Shown in pieces: positions 6,184 to 11,383 of a stretch of DNA of 49,472 nucleotides. Origin of the DNA: a virus; IMG/VR virus record IMGVR_UViG_3300020548_000018, positions 1 through 49,472 of that record; one strand, 5' to 3'. Both the position numbers and the translations under genes were made by a program. Numbering within the stretch: the stretch's first letter is position 1; each line of letters begins with the position of its first letter. Below the pieces are notes generated by a model that ran no database searches, had not been told where the DNA came from, and was given only the letters and a program-made list of their open reading frames with translations.

Positions 6184-6612
6184 TTACAGAGGACGGTAGC
6201 CCCAAGTCCAGCTACCGTCCTCGTTCCATTTTTTATATCTTCTAGAAGCTAATTCAGACATACGTTTTCTATGTTCTGAAGACTTCATATGATTTTTATC
6301 TCCTATGAGTTTAGGGAGATATTTTCCGCAATCTTTATAAAACCCCTGCTGTTTTTTAGTATTAGCTGCCTTTATAGAGTTTTCTCTTACACGTTGATCT
6401 TCTTTTGTCAAACCTTTGTTCCAAGGTTTGGTAGGATTATTTTGTTTTGCTTGAGAAATTCTTTTGCCTATTTCAGCGACGTAAGGATCTTCTTTTGTCA
6501 AACCTTTGTTCCAAGGAATAATTTCTTGGTCTGGACAATAGGTTTTTATATCATAATTAAATTCGATAGGTTCGAGACCTAATGCTTTACCGATTGGATC
6601 ATAAATATCCAT
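6184..6612 (-). CDS. NUMOD3-containing homing-endonuclease-like protein (142 aa)
   Basis: Start chosen at 6612 (GAAGGAGCATCAGC before ATG). Two copies of a PWNKGLTKED motif (residues about 33-42 and 61-70) are NUMOD3-type DNA-binding repeats found in GIY-YIG and HNH homing endonucleases. They are followed by a basic helical tail (HRKRMSELASRRYKKW). I see neither a GIY-YIG nor an HNH core, so this may be a DNA-binding remnant or a protein whose nuclease domain I cannot recognise. It lies opposite to its neighbours, one base from the stop of the DUF932 gene. Its last codons are made of that gene's terminator. Its leader matches that of the endonuclease gene at 11901. Confidence 0.7.
   Translation of the reverse strand: MDIYDPIGKALGLEPIEFNYDIKTYCPDQEIIPWNKGLTKEDPYVAEIGKRISQAKQNNPTKPWNKGLTKEDQRVRENSIKAANTKKQQGFYKDCGKYLPKLIGDKNHMKSSEHRKRMSELASRRYKKWNEDGSWTWGYRPL
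6189..6234 (+). terminator. Rho-independent terminator of the DUF932 gene
   Basis: A perfect 12-bp inverted repeat (GAGGACGGTAGC at 6189-6200, GCTACCGTCCTC at 6211-6222) with a 10-base loop is followed, 6 bases later, by a run of six T (6229-6234). It sits 7 bases past the DUF932 stop. The whole hairpin is also the coding sequence for the C-terminus of the leftward gene. Confidence 0.8.
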
Positions 6613-6633
6613 GCTGATGCTCCTTCTTAGCGT

Positions 6634-6678
6634 TAGAGTCCGTAGAGCTCCCAACTCGTGACGGACAATAATATTTAG
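6634..6678 (-). promoter_or_regulatory. Late-promoter-like box plus hairpin leader of a homing gene (copy A)
   Basis: Read leftward, CTAAATA (plus-strand TATTTAG at 6672-6678) resembles the T4 late box. About 6 bases on, near the predicted start, begins a hairpin with arms GTCCGT and ACGGAC (plus positions 6638-6643 and 6661-6666) enclosing a smaller GAG/CTC stem. The 34 bases 6634-6667 match 12396-12428 except for one substitution and one insertion. Both copies precede homing-type genes whose coding sequences are unrelated. Confidence 0.65.
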
Positions 6679-6707
6679 TTGTCTTTGACCCTTATATAAA
6701 GTATAAT
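6679..6707 (+). promoter_or_regulatory. Sigma70-like promoter
   Basis: TTGTCT at 6679-6684, a 17-base spacer and a perfect TATAAT at 6702-6707, followed by GAAGGAGATATTC and the gene at 6733. It touches the leader of the leftward homing gene, so the inserted element ends just upstream of this promoter. Confidence 0.7.
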
Positions 6708-6732
6708 ATGTATACGATTGAAGGAGATATTC

Positions 6733-7860
6733 ATGGCTCGTCGCCCAGCACTCATTAAGCGTAAACCAAAGACTATTCGGGTCTCTCGATCCGAACAGTA
6801 TATTGTGAACAAGAAATATCTGGGCGACGAGCCTCTTATGACCCAGGATGTCAACGAGGGTCAGTGTTTCACATGGTATAACTACATGTGCACTGCCAAT
6901 GATGCTCGTGATTATCTAAAGGAATATTTCAAGAACACTGGTAAGCCAGACCTAGCCAAGAAGCTTTCGAGGATCTCCGACGTAGATATTCCTTTGACTG
7001 CTGCTTGGATTGCACGTATGATCTCTCGTGGTCATAAGCCATCGGGAACTACGATGCAGTTTTTCAGTTCTAAGATCCTAAATATGTGGGACAAGGCGAA
7101 GGAAGAACCCAAGGAGGAATCAGAAACTCCGAGGATTTCTATCCAGGATCGTATGCGTGAGAAAACTCATGATATTTTGGGAGAGATTGAAGGATTGATT
7201 GACGATTACATCTACGAGAATGTAGAGTTTTCGATGTATGAGTGGCTGCAGAGCAACAATATTCCTGCAGCCTATGCTACTTCAATCATTGCTAAATTTT
7301 CCCCAGTGCTCGACGAATTGCTTGAAGCGTATGAGGGAAAAGATGATCAGCTTAAAGAAGGTTATCGTCACCTTAAAAAGACAGAAATCAAGAAACTCGT
7401 CTCGTTCTACAACACCCTCATCGAAGATGCGGAGAGATATTCTTCAAATACGAAGAAAGTTAGAACGGCTCGCAAGCCACGAGCAGTATCAGTTGAGAAG
7501 AAGATCAAGGGTCTCAAGTTCCAAAAGGAAGATGCAACTTATAAAATTGCTTCAGTGTCACCGGAAAAAATCATCGGTGCAATGGAACTCTGGACTTTCA
7601 ATACAAAGTATAAGACGATTACGAGGCTTACAGCGATTGATCGTGGTGGGCTACAGGTCAAGGGAACTAGCATTACGAACTATGACGAAAGTAGTTCTAT
7701 TTCCCGCTCTGTGGGCAGGAAAGAACCGAACGATTTTCTCAAGCGCATACTTGAGGGTGGTAAACTTGTTCTACGAAAAGTCCTTGATGATCTCAAGACA
7801 GAAAAGCCTCTTGCGTATCGTATCAACGAGAACACGATTTTGTTGAGGGTGGTTCAATGA
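6733..7860 (+). CDS. Hypothetical phage protein (375 aa)
   Basis: The frame is open from 6718 (TTG), but the ATG at 6733 follows AAGGAGATATTC. The N-terminus is basic (MARRPALIKRKPKTIRVSRS). The middle has long acidic and charged helices (RMREKTHDILGEIEGLIDDY) and the C-terminal third looks like a beta-rich domain (WTFNTKYKTITRLTAIDRGG). It resembles large uncharacterised proteins of T4-like phages, but I cannot name a function. The size, basic N-terminus and own promoter suggest an early, possibly DNA-associated protein. Confidence 0.6.
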   Translation: MARRPALIKRKPKTIRVSRSEQYIVNKKYLGDEPLMTQDVNEGQCFTWYNYMCTANDARDYLKEYFKNTGKPDLAKKLSRISDVDIPLTAAWIARMISRGHKPSGTTMQFFSSKILNMWDKAKEEPKEESETPRISIQDRMREKTHDILGEIEGLIDDYIYENVEFSMYEWLQSNNIPAAYATSIIAKFSPVLDELLEAYEGKDDQLKEGYRHLKKTEIKKLVSFYNTLIEDAERYSSNTKKVRTARKPRAVSVEKKIKGLKFQKEDATYKIASVSPEKIIGAMELWTFNTKYKTITRLTAIDRGGLQVKGTSITNYDESSSISRSVGRKEPNDFLKRILEGGKLVLRKVLDDLKTEKPLAYRINENTILLRVVQ

Positions 7861-8033
7861 ACACTAAAGATGTAGAATTCTACGAAGACTTTAATGATAT
7901 AAAGATCGTAGCAAAGTTCCTTCTCGAAAAAGAAGGAGTATCAAGGGAAGAAGCGTTGAATGCTTTTTCTCGTATCACAAATTACGATGTTGCTTTGCTT
8001 AAGAACATCGTAAATAATACCGAAAGGAAATAA
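7857..8033 (+). CDS. Small helical protein (58 aa)
   Basis: It overlaps the preceding stop as ATGA. The acidic helical sequence MNTKDVEFYEDFNDIKIVAK continues with KFLLEKEGVSREEALNAF, which resembles a helix-turn-helix-sized two-helix unit without a clear DNA-binding signature. Unknown role. Confidence 0.5.
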   Translation: MNTKDVEFYEDFNDIKIVAKFLLEKEGVSREEALNAFSRITNYDVALLKNIVNNTERK

Positions 8034-8034
8034 G

Positions 8035-8226
8035 ATGAATAAGATTATCTTATCGACTATCGCTGCCATGCTTATGGGTGGTAGTGCAATTGCTGGCGAC
8101 GTTATTGCGCCTCCAGTTACAAAGTATGTTGAAGTTCCTCTACCTCCAAAGCGTCCAACCAATTTTGGTAAGATTGATTATCAAAAGGTTGCTCAAAAGG
8201 TTCAGGAAGTAACCACAAGGAAGTGA
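8035..8226 (+). CDS. Small exported proline-rich protein (63 aa)
   Basis: It follows GAAAGGAAATAAG. Residues 1-20 (MNKIILSTIAAMLMGGSAIA) form a signal peptide with an AxA cleavage site. The mature part is proline-rich (VIAPPVTKYVEVPLPPKRPT) with a basic helix at the end. Proline-rich secreted peptides next to a small lipoprotein can be spanin subunits, but there is no direct sign of that. Confidence 0.55.
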   Translation: MNKIILSTIAAMLMGGSAIAGDVIAPPVTKYVEVPLPPKRPTNFGKIDYQKVAQKVQEVTTRK

Positions 8227-8576
8227 TGATGAAGAATATCATGTATGGTGTGATTATCTCTTCAATGTTAACTGGCTCTGCTTTATCAGCAGAGTCAGAA
8301 TTGAAGTGTTATGAAAATAAAGAATTTATGAAGATGATTGATGATAAAGCTCTTGTTACTCTTTATAATGGTATAAAGAATGATAAGATGAATGAAGTTA
8401 TGATGTCCAAAGATCGGCATCTGTTTATCATTGAATACGATAAGTCTTCGGATGGAAATGCAATGGCAGCAAAGCAATATTGCGTTGTTGGTGTTTTAGA
8501 CGACGTTACATTTAATGATAAAGCGATTGAATATCTAGGTCAGTTGCTTGAAAAGGTAAAAGGACAAAAGACATGA
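8226..8576 (+). CDS. Exported hypothetical protein (116 aa)
   Basis: Start candidates are GTG 8223, ATG 8226 and ATG 8229, with AGGAAG just upstream; 8226 overlaps the previous TGA. A signal peptide (about residues 1-23, ending GSALSAES) precedes a soluble domain with two cysteines (LKCYENKE and KQYCVVGV), likely disulphide-bonded in the periplasm. No family is recognised. It is coupled to the next gene (ATGA). Confidence 0.55.
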   Translation: MMKNIMYGVIISSMLTGSALSAESELKCYENKEFMKMIDDKALVTLYNGIKNDKMNEVMMSKDRHLFIIEYDKSSDGNAMAAKQYCVVGVLDDVTFNDKAIEYLGQLLEKVKGQKT

Positions 8577-8860
8577 GTATTCTTGGACCAGATGGTGCAA
8601 TTGCTGCTAGCAGTCTCCCAACGGGAGGCGTTGATAAGAAAAAGCCGATTGTAGATTTTCGTATGGTAATGTTTCCTAAGATGATGGTTCATCCTCAGAC
8701 TAAGGAAATGGTAATGGTTCCAATGCAGGATCTTCAGTATCAACGTGAAGGTTCTACTGAATGGTTTTCTGTTGCTCTTCATGAAACTGAAAAGCACGAT
8801 TATAATCCGGAGGATAAGAATGAAAAAGGTTTATATAGCAATAGCAATGGTGTGTCTTAG
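8573..8860 (+). CDS. Hypothetical protein (95 aa)
   Basis: It overlaps the previous stop as ATGA. No signal peptide or membrane segment is present. The middle is methionine-rich (RMVMFPKMMVHP and EMVMVPMQDL). The last 41 bases overlap the lipoprotein gene. Not recognised. Confidence 0.5.
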   Translation: MSILGPDGAIAASSLPTGGVDKKKPIVDFRMVMFPKMMVHPQTKEMVMVPMQDLQYQREGSTEWFSVALHETEKHDYNPEDKNEKGLYSNSNGVS

Positions 8861-8942
8861 TCTGGGTGTTGCTGGCTGCGCTGAGTTGGCGACCGTCGGT
8901 AAGTGCATTGTACGGGACAGTTCTAACAGACCGTGCCACTAA
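8820..8942 (+). CDS. Small lipoprotein (40 aa)
   Basis: The ATG at 8820 follows CCGGAGGATAAGA. The signal sequence MKKVYIAIAMVCLSLG leads to the lipobox VAGC, so Cys20 should be lipidated and the mature 21-residue peptide (ending DSSNRPCH) anchored in the outer membrane. The size and nested position fit an outer-membrane spanin (Rz1-like) or an entry-exclusion lipoprotein. I cannot decide between them. Confidence 0.6.
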   Translation: MKKVYIAIAMVCLSLGVAGCAELATVGKCIVRDSSNRPCH

Positions 8943-8991
8943 AGAACCACCACATCCCCTAATTGAAGAATTTGAAAACGAAATTCCAAAA

Positions 8992-8999
8992 GAATAAAT
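8992..8999 (+). promoter_or_regulatory. Late-promoter-like box before the tmRNA acceptor piece
   Basis: AATAAATA differs by one base from the T4 late consensus TATAAATA and equals the boxes used divergently at 18769-18789. The expected start, about 6 bases downstream (near 9005), is where the acceptor RNA appears to begin. A weak sigma70 reading (TTGAAA, 17 bases, TAAATA) overlaps. The 49 bases between the lipoprotein stop and this box hold no gene I can support. Confidence 0.45.
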
Positions 9000-9004
9000 A
9001 AAGT

Positions 9005-9073
9005 TTGCCGAGGTCGTTGAGACTTAGCATATAGGTTGGTAAGACAGGGGTGCGAATCCCCTCACCTCCACCA
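9005..9073 (+). ncRNA. ssrA: Permuted tmRNA, acceptor piece
   Basis: The 3' end CACCTCC (9063-9069) plus ACCA (9070-9073) pairs over 7 bp with GGGGGTG at 9594-9600. The third pair is G-U, the alanine identity element of tmRNA, and CCA is encoded. Just before it is a T arm: stem AGGGG/CCCCT (9046-9050, 9058-9062) with the 7-base loop TGCGAAT. No normal D or anticodon arm is present. In two-piece tmRNAs of alphaproteobacteria the acceptor piece precedes the coding piece in the gene, as here. The 5' end is a guess. Confidence 0.85.
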
Positions 9074-9086
9074 TAAACTGATAAAA

Positions 9087-9120
9087 TCCTGTCTATTATA
9101 AATAAGTATGATTGACAGGA
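9087..9120 (+). promoter_or_regulatory. Hairpin with late promoter in its loop, controlling the HNH gene
   Basis: TCCTGTC (9087-9093) pairs perfectly with GACAGGA (9114-9120), and the second arm contains part of the ribosome-binding site AGGAGG (9117-9122). The 20-base loop holds a perfect T4 late box TATAAATA (9097-9104). A late transcript would start near 9110, lack the first arm and leave the site free. Read-through from upstream would hide it. T4 I-TevI-type genes are known to use this arrangement. Confidence 0.8.
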
Positions 9121-9127
9121 GGATTAA

Positions 9128-9592
9128 ATGAAACACATACATCATATTGTTCCCAAACATTTAGGCGGAACAGATGAACCAAATAACTTGATAGAACTTA
9201 CTATTGAAGAACATGCCGAAGCCCATAGAGTTTTATATGAAACACATGGTCACTGGCAAGATTTATTGGCTTGGAAAGGTTTGTTAGGTCTTCTTACTTC
9301 TGACGAATGCACTTTTATAGCAATTCGTGAAGGAGCAAAAAAAGGCGCTGCAATAACCAATGCTATTAGATGGGGAAATGGTAAGAAATCTGCCACTGGT
9401 AAATGGATAAGATCAGGCGTTCCTTCTCCTTATGAAAAAGGAACAGATGGCAGAAAAATTAGAAACAAGAGATATTGGTTCAATGATGGCGTTTCCGAAG
9501 GACAGTTCTCTTTAGAGGATTATCCTAAAGATTGGGTTCGTGGTAGATTAAAATCTGTTATGAAAAAAACGAATCCATATGTCAGTTTATGA
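9128..9592 (+). CDS. HNH homing endonuclease inside the tmRNA gene (154 aa)
   Basis: An N-terminal HNH core is visible: H5-H6 in HHIVPKHLGG, N20 in PNNLIEL and H29/H33 in EEHAEAH, a compact arrangement typical of phage homing nucleases. The C-terminus (RYWFNDGVSEGQF, then DWVRGR) shares a pattern with the end of the GIY-YIG protein at 46450 (WINNGRANTR, then GYVRGR) and is probably a DNA-recognition element. The gene begins 54 bases after the tmRNA acceptor piece and its stop is two bases before the coding piece. It would cut a tmRNA gene lacking the insert. Expression is expected late. Confidence 0.85.
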   Translation: MKHIHHIVPKHLGGTDEPNNLIELTIEEHAEAHRVLYETHGHWQDLLAWKGLLGLLTSDECTFIAIREGAKKGAAITNAIRWGNGKKSATGKWIRSGVPSPYEKGTDGRKIRNKRYWFNDGVSEGQFSLEDYPKDWVRGRLKSVMKKTNPYVSL

Positions 9593-9593
9593 T

Positions 9594-9746
9594 GGGGGTG
9601 TATAGGCTCGATTATCTACATTAAGGCTTCGAGGAGACCAAAGGCGAAACGTAGATGCAAACGATAATGATGCATCATTTGAAGGTTACGCTCTAGCAGC
9701 TTAATCCTCATTGGGTTGGCGACTGACCTAGAAACAGAACAGTCGC
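9594..9746 (+). ncRNA. ssrA: Permuted tmRNA, tag-coding piece
   Basis: It starts with GGGGGTG (9594-9600), the partner of the acceptor piece, followed by a D-loop-like TATAGGCTCGATTA. The resume region GTAGAT precedes GCA at 9657, and the tag reads ANDNDASFEGYALAA, stop at 9702-9704. The ANDN start is typical of alphaproteobacterial tags and YALAA resembles the E. coli end, a protease degron. A 7-bp hairpin (GCGACTG 9719-9725, CAGTCGC 9740-9746) then closes the piece. Residues outside the tag follow the two-piece tmRNA layout only loosely, and I could not define the pseudoknots. Confidence 0.85.
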
Positions 9747-9770
9747 ATTTTCATTTTGAAAGGATATATT

Positions 9771-9965
9771 ATGAGTAACAAAGACAAATATACGGGTATG
9801 CGTGAGTTCAACTTTGCTCTCAGTACTAATGTCTATATCTGCGCCGTTGCAGGTCTATTTCTGGGAGCTATTCTGGGTTATTGGGCGACAGGCGTAATTG
9901 AGATCACATTGGCTTCTGCAATTACGTTCTTTGTTCTTTCTGGCATTTTTGGAATGTTTGTATAA
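9771..9965 (+). CDS. Two-pass membrane protein (64 aa)
   Basis: Start at 9771 (GAAAGGATATATT before ATG); a TTG at 9756 is in frame but lacks a ribosome-binding site. Hydrophobic segments span residues about 23-42 and 45-64. It is a small inner-membrane protein of unknown role, just behind the tmRNA. A holin is possible but unproven. Confidence 0.55.
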   Translation: MSNKDKYTGMREFNFALSTNVYICAVAGLFLGAILGYWATGVIEITLASAITFFVLSGIFGMFV

Positions 9966-9970
9966 ACAAC

Positions 9971-9999
9971 TTGCTTTTCCATTCGGATCAGCGTATAAT
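9971..9999 (+). promoter_or_regulatory. Sigma70-like promoter of the tRNA gene
   Basis: TTGCTT at 9971-9976, a 17-base spacer and TATAAT at 9994-9999; the tRNA begins 10 bases later. It would also serve the small genes from 10105 to 11159. Confidence 0.65.
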
Positions 10000-10008
10000 A
10001 CTAACAAT

Positions 10009-10085
10009 GGTCCCGTAGCTCAGCTGGATAGAGCAACAGACTTCTAATCTGTGGGTCGCACGTTCGAATCGTGCCGGGATCGCCA
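10009..10085 (+). tRNA. tRNA-Arg (anticodon TCT), CCA encoded
   Basis: The acceptor stem GGTCCCG / CGGGATC is complete with one G-T pair. The anticodon arm ACAGA-CTTCTAA-TCTGT shows TCT at 10043-10045. The T arm contains GTTCGAATC and the gene encodes CCA at 10083-10085. The D arm reads GCTCAGCTGGATAGAGC. It decodes AGA (and AGG), the codon that dominates arginine positions in the phage's tail genes. Confidence 0.95.
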
Positions 10086-10104
10086 TTTCTTAACGGAGAA
10101 CAAA

Positions 10105-10215
10105 ATGTCAAACCGTAAGCTTCATTGGTTCTGGAACAGTTCTTTGGTAGACAAATTTCATCAAACGCTTCTAAACCTTTCATCATGGATTTGGCGTAAA
10201 CAGTCAGGTCGCTAA
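10105..10215 (+). CDS. Very small basic peptide (36 aa)
   Basis: The start follows AACGGAGAACAAA, a good ribosome-binding site, 20 bases after the tRNA. The product is MSNRKLHWFWNSSLVDKFHQ followed by a tryptophan-containing amphipathic helix ending RKQSGR. It could be a membrane-surface peptide. Supported mainly by spacing and the ribosome-binding site. Confidence 0.4.
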   Translation: MSNRKLHWFWNSSLVDKFHQTLLNLSSWIWRKQSGR

Positions 10216-10230
10216 TCTGGAGAATATATT

Positions 10231-10434
10231 ATGGCAAATTATCGTGAAGAAGATCATGGCCTAGCATATTACATTACTCTAACTGTAATATGGCTTGTCT
10301 TTTTTGTTGGATGGGTGATGAACATTATTGCTATCTGGAATACAATGGACAATCCTGTAACCGCTAAGTTTATTCTTCGCTGTATTGGTGTTTTTGTTGG
10401 CCCTGTTGGTTCTATCCTAGGATATCTATCATGA
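10231..10434 (+). CDS. Two-pass membrane protein (67 aa)
   Basis: It follows CTGGAGAATATATT. Residues 13-35 (ITLTVIWLVFFVGWVMNIIA) and about 47-66 are hydrophobic. The layout (short charged N-terminus, two helices) resembles superinfection-immunity (T4 Imm-like) membrane proteins, a family I recall with the pattern of two short helices around a hinge. The assignment is only suggestive. It overlaps the next gene as ATGA. Confidence 0.5.
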   Translation: MANYREEDHGLAYYITLTVIWLVFFVGWVMNIIAIWNTMDNPVTAKFILRCIGVFVGPVGSILGYLS

Positions 10435-10571
10435 ATAATTATGAATTGCTTTGGGAATGCTTTATGTCTGAACAGATGACTACTGCTCAGTTAGAGCAGC
10501 ATCTCAAGGAAGATCCAGAGTTTGCTGTATTTGTAAGAGAAAAGCTCGATCAAATTGAGGATTCAGAATGA
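10431..10571 (+). CDS. Small acidic helical protein (46 aa)
   Basis: It is coupled by ATGA overlaps to both neighbours, which supports translation despite its size. MNNYELLWECFMSEQMTTAQ leads into a second acidic helix ending QIEDSE. Function unknown. Confidence 0.5.
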   Translation: MNNYELLWECFMSEQMTTAQLEQHLKEDPEFAVFVREKLDQIEDSE

Positions 10572-10969
10572 ACAAACTACTGATCTCTGCATTAGTTCTA
10601 TTCTCTACCTCTGCTCTAGCAAACTATGATATAGTAGTTTCGAAACGCAGCCAGTCAATGACAATTTACGAGGATGGAGAGTTAATTGAACGTTGGCCAG
10701 TATCTACAGCCCGGAAGGGATATTATACGCCAACTGGAACTTTCCGCCCTTATTCTTATCAGCCTATACATTATTCAAAGAAATATGACAATGCTCCCAT
10801 GCCGCACTCTATATTCTTTTCTGGTGGTTATGCTATTCATGCTACCCCTCACGTGGGCAATTTGGGTCGACCTGCTAGTCACGGATGCGTTCGGTTGAGT
10901 CCAAATAACGCTTACACTCTTTACAATATGACCAAAGGTGAATCTACGACAATCACAATCAAGGATTAG
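10568..10969 (+). CDS. Secreted L,D-transpeptidase (YkuD family, 133 aa)
   Basis: The signal peptide spans residues 1-18 (MNKLLISALVLFSTSALA). The mature protein is essentially one YkuD domain with the hallmark HATPHVGNLG (91-100) and SHGCVRL (104-110), Cys107 being the nucleophile. Such enzymes form 3-3 peptidoglycan crosslinks or swap D-amino acids or amines at the third residue of stem peptides in the periplasm. Many alphaproteobacteria make much of their crosslinking this way. A phage copy could stabilise or weaken the wall or modify crosslinks before lysis. Neighbours are small membrane proteins. Confidence 0.85.
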   Translation: MNKLLISALVLFSTSALANYDIVVSKRSQSMTIYEDGELIERWPVSTARKGYYTPTGTFRPYSYQPIHYSKKYDNAPMPHSIFFSGGYAIHATPHVGNLGRPASHGCVRLSPNNAYTLYNMTKGESTTITIKD

Positions 10970-10973
10970 TTCT

Positions 10974-11159
10974 ATGGACACAATCAAAGAGACTTATGCA
11001 TACTCTCATGCTAGCACTGTAATGTGGTCATTACAACAGGAGTTGAACAGACATAAGGCTCGAAGATTGAACGATAGTCATATACAACAATATCTTGAAC
11101 GACGAATAGCCGAATTGAAGGAATATGAAAAACAATGCTTAAAAATTCAGGCTTCATAG
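10974..11159 (+). CDS. Small helical protein (61 aa)
   Basis: The open frame extends to 10938 inside the transpeptidase gene, but the ATG at 10974 lies 4 bases after that stop and gives MDTIKETYAYSHASTVMWSL. The rest is a charged coiled helix (RRIAELKEYEKQCLKI). It overlaps the next gene by 25 bases. Unknown. Confidence 0.5.
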   Translation: MDTIKETYAYSHASTVMWSLQQELNRHKARRLNDSHIQQYLERRIAELKEYEKQCLKIQAS

Positions 11160-11353
11160 AAGAAGTAGAAAAACTCTGTCAAGATAAAAATATTGAATAT
11201 ATTGACGCCGTAGTTTTTTGGTGCGAGAAAAATAATCTAGAAATAGAGACTGCGGCGTATTGGATACGAAAAGACCCAGTAATGAAGTCTAAGATTCAAT
11301 TGGAGGCTGAAAACCTTAATGTTCTGAAACGTGGGGCTAGATTGCCGATATAA
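11135..11353 (+). CDS. 33: gp33-like late transcription co-activator (72 aa)
   Basis: The sequence FIEEVEKLC, then IEYIDAVVFWCEKNN and KSKIQLEAENLN parallels the central part of T4 gp33 (FIIEKM..., YLEATTAFLEENS, EKIQSEA, from memory). Its place directly ahead of 59 and 32 is the T4 order. T4 gp33 links RNA polymerase to the sliding clamp at late promoters. This copy is 72 residues against 112 in T4 and lacks the LDFLL clamp-binding tail, ending RGARLPI instead. It overlaps the upstream gene. Confidence 0.7.
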   Translation: MLKNSGFIEEVEKLCQDKNIEYIDAVVFWCEKNNLEIETAAYWIRKDPVMKSKIQLEAENLNVLKRGARLPI

Positions 11354-11356
11354 ATA
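11349..11356 (+). promoter_or_regulatory. T4-type late promoter
   Basis: A perfect TATAAATA overlaps the stop of the gp33-like gene. The predicted start near 11362 gives a 20-base leader to the ATG at 11384, which is preceded by TTGGAGGCTAAT. Confidence 0.75.
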
Positions 11357-11383
11357 GTGGGTGAACCATTGTTGGAGGCTAAT

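Noticed and set aside
8866-8997. Frame open from a GTG, ending PHPLIEEFENEIPKE
   Set aside because: No ATG and no ribosome-binding site, and the first half is the lipoprotein gene in another frame; probably a shadow.
9614-9656. ATCTAC (9614-9619) can pair with GTAGAT (9651-9656) just before the tmRNA resume codon
   Set aside because: The bases before the resume codon need to be accessible, so I did not make this a structural feature; the real pseudoknot needs a covariance model.
9771-9965. Holin assignment for the small two-pass membrane proteins (3342, 9771, 10231)
   Set aside because: Size and topology fit, but nothing in the sequence or an adjacent endolysin supports one over the others.
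10001-10186. Leftward 61-codon frame
   Set aside because: It covers the tRNA gene on the opposite strand and is a shadow.
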